From: Chalciporus piperatus
Lineage: Eukaryota > Basidiomycota > Agaricomycetes > Boletales > Boletaceae
Reading direction: 5' to 3'
NCBI GenBank assembly: GCA_038093975.1
Contig: JBBPTG010000456.1
Coordinates: forward strand, 1-12,284
DNA length: 12,284 nt
Below are positions 7,965-12,284 of this stretch, piece after piece. Both the position numbers and the translations under genes were made by a program. Below the pieces are notes generated by a model. That model worked only from the letters and a program-made list of their open reading frames with translations, ran no database searches and was not told where the DNA came from. The number at the start of each line of letters is the position of its first letter. Position 1 is the first letter of the stretch.

Positions 7965-8009
7965 TATATAAACCCGGGTTGACAAGCACTGGCTCTCCAG
8001 TCTTGTTCT
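7965..8009 (+). promoter_or_regulatory. LTR core promoter: TATA box and predicted transcript start
   Basis: TATATAAA at 7965-7972 is the only strong TATA box in the LTR. The segment AGTCTTGTTCT at 7999-8009 begins 34 bp downstream, a usual TATA-to-start distance. It is the exact reverse complement of 8160-8170. In Tf1 the first 11 nt of the RNA are the primer, so the match independently points to 7999 as the start of R. The same layout recurs in the right LTR (12018 and 12052). Confidence 0.7.
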
Positions 8010-8159
8010 CCTGGAGTTTCCTCTTCTTGAACTTCATGGGCCAAGCGCTCCTGCTTGCCTAGTCTGATCCTCAGCTCTAGTTACTGAGTTGATGTGGTTT
8101 CACTAGGGCATGTTGTCTGATGATAGCGCTAGCTCTTGATTGAGTTGAGTCGTTTCATT

Positions 8160-8170
8160 AGAACAAGACT
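8160..8170 (+). promoter_or_regulatory. Self-complementary primer binding site (Tf1 type)
   Basis: AGAACAAGACT starts 2 bp after the 5' LTR, where a tRNA primer site would normally begin, but it lacks the TGG that pairs with a tRNA CCA end. It pairs perfectly with the predicted first 11 nt of the element RNA (7999-8009). The match does not extend at either end. In Tf1 the folded 5' end of the RNA is cleaved after nucleotide 11 and used as primer; the length here is the same. Confidence 0.8.
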
Positions 8171-9333
8171 TCTTATTAATCCTCTCTGCCTCAGTGTCTC
8201 GTCACTGCCGCACTCGTTGTACGCCATCTGCACCGTCGTCGCAAGTGGGTACCTGCGCTGCTTGTTCGCGCCTCGTCGTCGTTGCTGCTAGTCAGCTCAC
8301 CATCGTATGCCACTTCACCGTCGTCGCAAGTGGGTACCAGCACAATCGAGAAACGTGCTTCGTCGTCGCTGAAGATAACTAGGTCAGCAAAACCATATCG
8401 TCGTCTGCGTTGAGTCTGCCAGTCAGCTCACCATCGTCCTCATCGCTGAAGATAACTCGGTCAGCAAATCCGACGTCATTGTCGTCGTCGTCGTCGAGCT
8501 TGCAAGTCAGCTCATCATTGTCAACATCGTCGAGCCTGCCAGTCAGCTCATCACCATCGTTCGCGTACACGCTCATCGAGATCGAGCTCATCGTTGCTGC
8601 TATCGCAACAGTACGTCATCACCGTGTTACAACCTTAGCAGAGTGCTTACCTCTGTCATCTATGGCACTGTCGTCGCGCTCACCATCCTTGTCACTGTCG
8701 AGGCTGCCAGTCAGCTCATATCGTCATCACTGTTGCTGCGTCCGCAACACGTCGTCATCGTCGCCACATACTCAGACCTACCTAGCTTTGGTCGTGAGCT
8801 AAAGAGTCACTACCGAGTGTTGATGACTGCGTCATGACACTTGGATAAACTCGATCACACTGCCCGGACTCTAGGGCTAAAGAGTTGGTCGTTTGACCGT
8901 TGGCGTACGTGACACGCTCGGAGAAAGCAACTCTGTTCCCACTGCTGCACATACGGCTGTCCACCGTTCTAAACGGGATAATGTTGCTGTTCCCCATAGT
9001 GCACAAGGGGCTCTTTGATCATTGGAGATCGCTTGGGTATTACCAATAGCCTTTGCGTGTACACATGATCCAGGTTCGCGTGATCACCTGTTGACGTCAC
9101 GAATTCGCCTTCTGGCTTTTCACTTCTCATGGGTCAGCATTTAGTGCCCAGTTTCTGTTACCCATTCGTCGTCGTCGTCACCCCACATCCCTATCCGCGT
9201 ACATCGTCGTCGCTGTCTCGCGACTCTGCTAGAGTGTCTACCTCTACCGTGTACATCGTCGCCGTTGCTCTACAACTATTCCCCTGCAACTAGAGTGGCT
9301 ACCTCTTTTGCACATCCCGTCGCCGTCACCCGC
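8171..9333. other. Gene-free low-complexity interior rich in TCGTCG
   Basis: No credible gene is seen. The sequence is a patchwork of imperfect repeats: TCGTCG runs, a CAGTCAGCTCA(C/T)CATCG module (near 8290, 8420, 8510, 8540 and 8705), a GAAGATAACT(A/C)GGTCAGCAAA module (near 8369 and 8449), and CGCAAGTGGGTACC copies (near 8240 and 8325, with another near 9581). Reading frames here are Ser- or Asp-rich artefacts of these repeats. It may be a decayed gag region or a non-coding RNA body. Confidence 0.6.
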
Positions 9334-9901
9334 GAAGCCTGAAAGATAGCTTCACGATCTGTTGAACCTCACTTGGTCTTCTATACCGGTTTGGACAATC
9401 AACGCACAGTACTCTAGCAGTACTTAGAAGATCAATACCCTGAGTTATCGCAACTCACGTGCAAGAGCCGCCGCCGCTCGACTTCGTCTCCCTCGACACC
9501 TACAAGCTTGAAAGATAGCTTTACGACTTTATCGTTATCGTCTAGTCGTCTCGTCACCAGTACACCACTCAATTGTCGATCGCAAGTGGGTACCTGCGCT
9601 GTCTTCGCGCCTTGTCATCGCTGACAGTAGGAATCTACTTGTCGAGCAATCCCGCCGCTTATCAGCGTGCCGTGTCCTCTATCCTTCCATCGAGTGGAAC
9701 TGGATACTTGATTTTTCCTGTCTACCGCGTTCACGACACTTCAACTGCTTTCGTTGAGTTAACAACTGTCGAACATCATTGCAGTCCGCGTCGCGTTTTT
9801 ACCCCTTCCATTGAGTGGAACGGAACATTATGCTGTCACCGCATATCTCCCTTGTCCCTATCGTCGTCAGCAAGCTTGAAAGATAGCTTTACGACTTTAT
9901 C
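9334..9901 (+). repeat. Three copies of a hairpin-forming module
   Basis: A 31-bp sequence starting CAAGCTTGAAAGATAGC is identical at 9503-9533 and 9871-9901; a diverged copy lies at 9334-9360 (GAAGCCTGAAAGATAGCTTC). Each can form a stem AAGCT/AGCTT around the loop TGAAAGAT; the third copy keeps the loop with one stem mismatch. Between the copies lie further modules, such as CCTTCCAT(C/T)GAGTGGAAC near 9683 and 9804. There is no coding sequence with a Met start in this interval. Confidence 0.6.
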
Positions 9902-9976
9902 ATCGTTGTCACCGACACATCGCGTCAAGAACGCTGTCACTAGTGTCTATTCTACTAGGGTGTTATCCCTGAATGT

Positions 9977-10254
9977 GTCTGGAATCCAAAACTCTCGCCA
10001 CCCGCTGTCTGGAATCCAAATTCGTCGAGCTGTTTTCGCTCGTTACGTTTGCGCACACCGCTGCCACGTGCATGAAATCCGAGTAGTCTGGAATCCAAAT
10101 CGACAGAGCTGTTTCCGCTCATTGCTACTTGAATAGCATTGTCTAAGATCCAAATCCATTGAGCTGCTTTCGCTCATCGCTACCAATCCTCACTGCTGTC
10201 TCAAGCACTCGAAGTCTGGAATTGAATTCCATTGAGCTGTTGTCGCTCATCGCT
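9977..10254 (+). repeat. GTCTGGAATCCAAA module array
   Basis: The motif GTCTGGAATCCAAA occurs at 9977, 10007 and 10086 and in variant form at 10141 (GTCTAAGATCCAAA) and 10214 (GTCTGGAATTGAAT). From the second copy on it is followed by a conserved tail GAGCTG(C/T)TTTCGCTCAT(C/T)GCT or close variants, giving units of about 30-40 bp with variable spacers. The same head also precedes both polypurine tracts of this element (10453 and 11587). Function is unknown; the tail contains a short GAGC...GCTC inverted repeat. Confidence 0.65.
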
Positions 10255-10418
10255 CGAACAATCCCAAACCACTCGTCGTTTCGGTTATCTGTGAAGAAAC
10301 CTACAGAAACCGTGAATTTTTTTTTTACCGGGGGGATTGTCAAGATCACATGAAACTCCTACTTCCATCGAGTATCGAGAAGGCCGACCGGGCCAAAGAA
10401 CCATAGAGTTCCTCTGTG

Positions 10419-10452
10419 GGTTCACCGTAGGGTCTGGTTCTCCGTAGGGTTT
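10419..10452 (+). repeat. 17-bp tandem repeat, two units
   Basis: GGTTCACCGTAGGGTCT is followed directly by GGTTCTCCGTAGGGTTT, with two mismatches in 17. It sits just before the upstream polypurine-like block. No function is suggested. Confidence 0.6.
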
Positions 10453-10485
10453 GTCTGGAATCCAAACCAAAGAGAGGAGGTAGTG
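10453..10485 (+). repeat. Upstream duplicate of the polypurine-tract block
   Basis: This 33-bp block matches 11587-11619 at 29 of 33 positions, including the exact 15-mer AGAGAGGAGGTAGTG. In the downstream copy those last bases are the polypurine tract plus the TG that begins the 3' LTR. Here they are followed by unrelated sequence. The element therefore contains a second, internal PPT-like site 1134 bp upstream of the real one, as if an earlier 3' end had been displaced by inserted sequence. Confidence 0.7.
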
Positions 10486-11166
10486 GAATGGTAGTGACAC
10501 GATGAAGTGTTGCGGGAATGCACACGAAGATGTGTTACCAATGAACACCAATGGAACGTGAAGTGACACAAGGAACACAAAGTGTTATGGCAATGACACA
10601 AGTGTTACGACAAGTGTTACGACAAGTGACACACTATGAACACGCTAGTGTGAAGAGTACAAGAGAGTACCAAGGGTACGAACAATAATGGTGTTAACCA
10701 TAATCATTTTCTTCGCTCAAAATCTCTTTCTCTCGCCCAAATTCCAAGCTGCAGTCGCTTGAAGAACCCAAATCTCTACCGAGAACGCGCATTTCTGAGG
10801 ATTTCACAATCTTCACGCTCATCACCACTCGCTTTAGCACTCGCTGCTGCAATTCTCATTGACACACTCGAGAAACGTGTTGATACAATCCAAGGAAACC
10901 TTTCTTACAAGGTTAGAACCTTACACAATCGCAAATCTGATTGGTCGGAACGCTATACGCTTGAAGCTTCCATATCCCATGACGAACACAAGGTGAATTA
11001 CATCGTTGATTCATGCTTACAAGGTCAAAAACCTGAAATGCCTTGCGCATTGAAAGCTATGCGAAATCTACTCGCACGTGAAAACCAAGGTCTATTCTTG
11101 ACATTGCACTGGATGCAATCAGAATTTCCCACGCTACACATCCGTTCACCCTGCGCTTACACAGCA
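10486..11166 (+). other. Interior segment with no supported gene
   Basis: The first ~200 bp contain loose repeats of GTGACAC and a 12-bp tandem GACAAGTGTTAC near 10605-10632. From about 10690 the texture changes to ordinary-looking, less repetitive DNA. A frame open to a TGA at 11167-11169 encodes about 136 residues (from TTG 10759) with an A/L-rich start and a charged, Cys-containing end. It has no ATG at its beginning and no family I recognise. It could be an exon of a captured gene or chance. Confidence 0.4.
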
Positions 11167-11282
11167 TGACTCAGAATTCTATTCGAGTCACAATTACAAC
11201 TGCATGACAGTCGAACGAGTCAGACTGACGATGAAAATATCGATTGATTGGAAACCGTGCCGAGAACCGAAAAGGTATAAAG
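11167..11282 (+). promoter_or_regulatory. Internal promoter-like region
   Basis: A TATAAAG box lies at 11276-11282, 64 bp upstream of an ATG. Upstream are one perfect TGACTCA (11167-11173) and two GAGTCA half-sites (11185-11190 and 11217-11222), the same bZIP motif that dominates the LTR promoter. The stretch between TATA and ATG is C/T/A-rich, as in many fungal 5' leaders. Promoter activity is inferred. Confidence 0.45.
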
Positions 11283-11339
11283 AGTGATGTTTTACGCTCT
11301 TGCTCTCCATTCACATCCATCATTGAAACAATCATCACA

Positions 11340-11606
11340 ATGAACTCACATGCCTTCGCCGCTGTCGTTCGCAATGTCGTCGCTCGCAACTATCGCAATG
11401 CTCGCACTCGCAGATACGTTGTCATCATCACATGCTGTTTTGCATTTCAACTATTCCAATTCCGGATTCTGAGAATCCTACCACCCATCCCCATCATCAT
11501 GATCCTCGATATCATCATCATCATCGCTGTTCATTGCACAATGTTCGTGCTTCTTCACAGGTTGATATCCTTGCAAGGTCTTGATCGTCTGGAATACGAT
11601 CCATAG
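11340..11606 (+). CDS. Hypothetical 88-residue two-helix membrane protein
   Basis: An ATG at 11340 in a good fungal context (CATCACAATG) opens 88 codons ending with TAG at 11604-11606, right against the polypurine tract. The product begins with a short Arg-rich segment (residues 11-25) and has two hydrophobic stretches, about 26-41 and 48-73, the second with an Ile run coded by ATC repeats. It would be a small membrane protein if made. I recognise no family. A TATA box lies 64 bp upstream. The frame is also open for 32 codons before this ATG, so longer readings exist. It may be a captured host-gene piece or a chance ORF in ATC-rich DNA. Confidence 0.35.
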   Translation: MNSHAFAAVVRNVVARNYRNARTRRYVVIITCCFAFQLFQFRILRILPPIPIIMILDIIIIIAVHCTMFVLLHRLISLQGLDRLEYDP

Positions 11607-11617
11607 AGAGGAGGTAG
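11605..11617 (+). other. Polypurine tract of the self-primed element
   Basis: AGAGAGGAGGTAG directly precedes the TG that begins the right LTR. Twelve of its 13 bases are purines. This is the expected plus-strand primer position and confirms that the element reads left to right. The stop codon of the 88-residue ORF overlaps its first bases. Confidence 0.85.
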
Positions 11618-12210
11618 TGTTACGAACGCTCAGTTCCTTATCCTAGTCTTTCCTACACTTACTACGTTTCTCTTTCACTTTTGGACTTAGTCGCTTTCTC
11701 TCCCTTTTCTGTTATCTTATCTTATCAAGATCACATCACGTGACCTGCTGACATCAGCTAGGTCTAGCCTTTCGCTTACGTAACGTGGCTGTGCGTGGCT
11801 GTGCATCTTCCCCACTGTCCATGACTCATACCGAGTCACCATGACTCAGACTCTTAATGACTCATTATGACTCACCGTGACTCATACTGACTCACGCTGA
11901 CTCATCTCGCTTCCTAGTCATATACGCTATTGGCTGTTACTCGCCATGACTCATATCTAGTCATACCTAGTCATATAGTTAAGGTTTAGCCACAACATGT
12001 ACAAACACTGTCAATAGTATATAAACCCGGGTTGACAAGCACTGGCTCTCCAGTCTTGTTCTCCTGGAGTTTCCTCTTCTTGAACTTCATGGGCCAAGCG
12101 CTCCTGCTTGCCTAGTCTGATCCTCAGCTCTAGTTACTGAGTTGATGTGGTTTCGCTAGGGCATGTTGTCTGATGATAGCGCTAGCTCTTGATTGAGTTG
12201 AGTCGTTTCA
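11618..12210 (+). repeat. 3' LTR of the self-primed element
   Basis: It is identical to 7565-8157 except at three positions (11779 C for T, 11857 A for T, 12155 G for A). All eight TGACTCA sites, the TATA box and the 11-nt primer segment (12052-12062) are retained. The sequence after it (CTCTCC...) does not repeat the sequence before the left LTR. Confidence 0.95.
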
Positions 12211-12284
12211 CTCTCCAGCATCACGCTTCCTCCACCGATGACAACGATTCCGGTCACCAGGACGTCGTTGATCGTTTTTCGGAT
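12211..12284 (+). other. Right flank, possible end of the interrupted transposase
   Basis: These 74 bp carry no stop in the frame that would continue the transposase codons ending at 7564. That frame encodes an acidic, Ser/His-containing peptide (with STDDNDSG) similar in texture to the transposase tail. One other frame is also open, so this is weak evidence. The window ends before the matter can be settled. Confidence 0.3.

Larger units (their letters stand above)
7565..8157 (+). repeat. 5' LTR of the self-primed element
   Basis: The 593-bp LTR begins TGTTACGAAC and ends GTCGTTTCA. It interrupts the transposase coding frame. Predicted U3 runs to 7998 and contains the bZIP site array, an E-box and the TATA box. 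R-U5 runs from 7999 to 8157. A 10-bp tandem duplication (CGTGGCTGTG twice) sits at about 7731-7750 in both copies. Confidence 0.95.
7565..12210 (+). mobile_element. Non-autonomous, self-primed LTR retrotransposon
   Basis: Two 593-bp direct repeats (7565-8157 and 11618-12210) bound a 3460-bp interior. They differ at three positions only: 7726, 7804 and 8102, counted in the left copy. Ends are TG...CA with a partial inverted repeat (TGTTACGA against TGAAACGA). A purine-rich tract precedes the right copy and an 11-nt self-complementary primer site follows the left copy, which fixes the orientation as plus. No protease, RT, RNase H or integrase motif is visible in any interior frame, so the element would depend on proteins from a relative. 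The primer type points to the Tf1/sushi branch of Ty3/gypsy. Flanks CCGCC and CTCTC are not a target duplication. Confidence 0.88.

Noticed and set aside
8158..8175. Conventional tRNA primer site for the second element
   Set aside because: No TGG or match to a tRNA 3' end follows the LTR; the self-complementary 11-mer explains the position better.
8379..8802. Ser-rich plus frame and Asp-rich minus frame
   Set aside because: Both are translations of TCGTCG-type and GTCAGCTCA repeats; opposite strands giving complementary low-complexity peptides is typical of repeats, not genes.
9573..10136. Longest plus-strand reading frame in the second element's interior, 187 codons
   Set aside because: It starts at TTG and contains no ATG at all; its sequence is made of the repeated modules and shows no domain.
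10316..10336. Poly-T run followed by poly-G as a terminator or poly(A) relic
   Set aside because: A single short homopolymer without target duplication or other retroposon feature.

Overview
The window looks like a transposon-dense stretch of a fungal genome, most likely a basidiomycete. The basis is indirect: a Ty1/copia element, a pogo/CENP-B-type DDE transposase fragment of a kind common in mushroom-forming fungi, and a self-primed LTR element of the Tf1/sushi type. I see no convincing single-copy host gene, no rRNA or tRNA gene, and no CRISPR array. It is a nest of three mobile elements plus flanking scraps.

Layout. Bases 1-264 are AT-rich and hold no gene. Bases 265-537 are GC-richer and hold an unrecognised acidic/basic reading frame on the minus strand. 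Bases 538-6641 are a complete Ty1/copia retrotransposon on the minus strand. It has 239-bp LTRs (6 differences, about 97.5% identical), a polypurine tract, an initiator-Met half-tRNA primer site, a structured leader and a gag-pol frame. A 26-bp tandem duplication inside reverse transcriptase breaks that frame. Bases 6643-7564 (plus) are the C-terminal third of a pogo-type transposase, cut by the copia LTR on its left and by another LTR on its right. Bases 7565-12210 are a second LTR element on the plus strand, 4646 bp long. Its 593-bp LTRs differ at only 3 positions, and it has no recognisable gag or pol. Bases 12211-12284 are the far flank and stay open in the frame of the interrupted transposase.

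The most interesting object is the second element. Eleven bases at its predicted transcript start (7999-8009) are perfectly complementary to 11 bases lying 2 bp inside the 5' LTR (8160-8170). This is the arrangement used for tRNA-independent self-priming by Tf1. Its LTR promoter carries eight TGACTCA (Gcn4/AP-1, bZIP) sites, five of them at exact 10-bp spacing. Its interior is made of repeated short modules instead of genes. It also has a duplicated polypurine tract bounding a 1.1-kb segment with its own TATA box and a small membrane-protein-like ORF. It appears to be a young, non-autonomous, self-primed element that would need proteins supplied in trans.

LTR divergence suggests the copia insertion is older than the second element. 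Neither LTR element shows a clear 5-bp target duplication. The left flank of the copia element is not the missing N-terminal part of the transposase, so rearrangement, LTR recombination or misassembly should be kept in mind.
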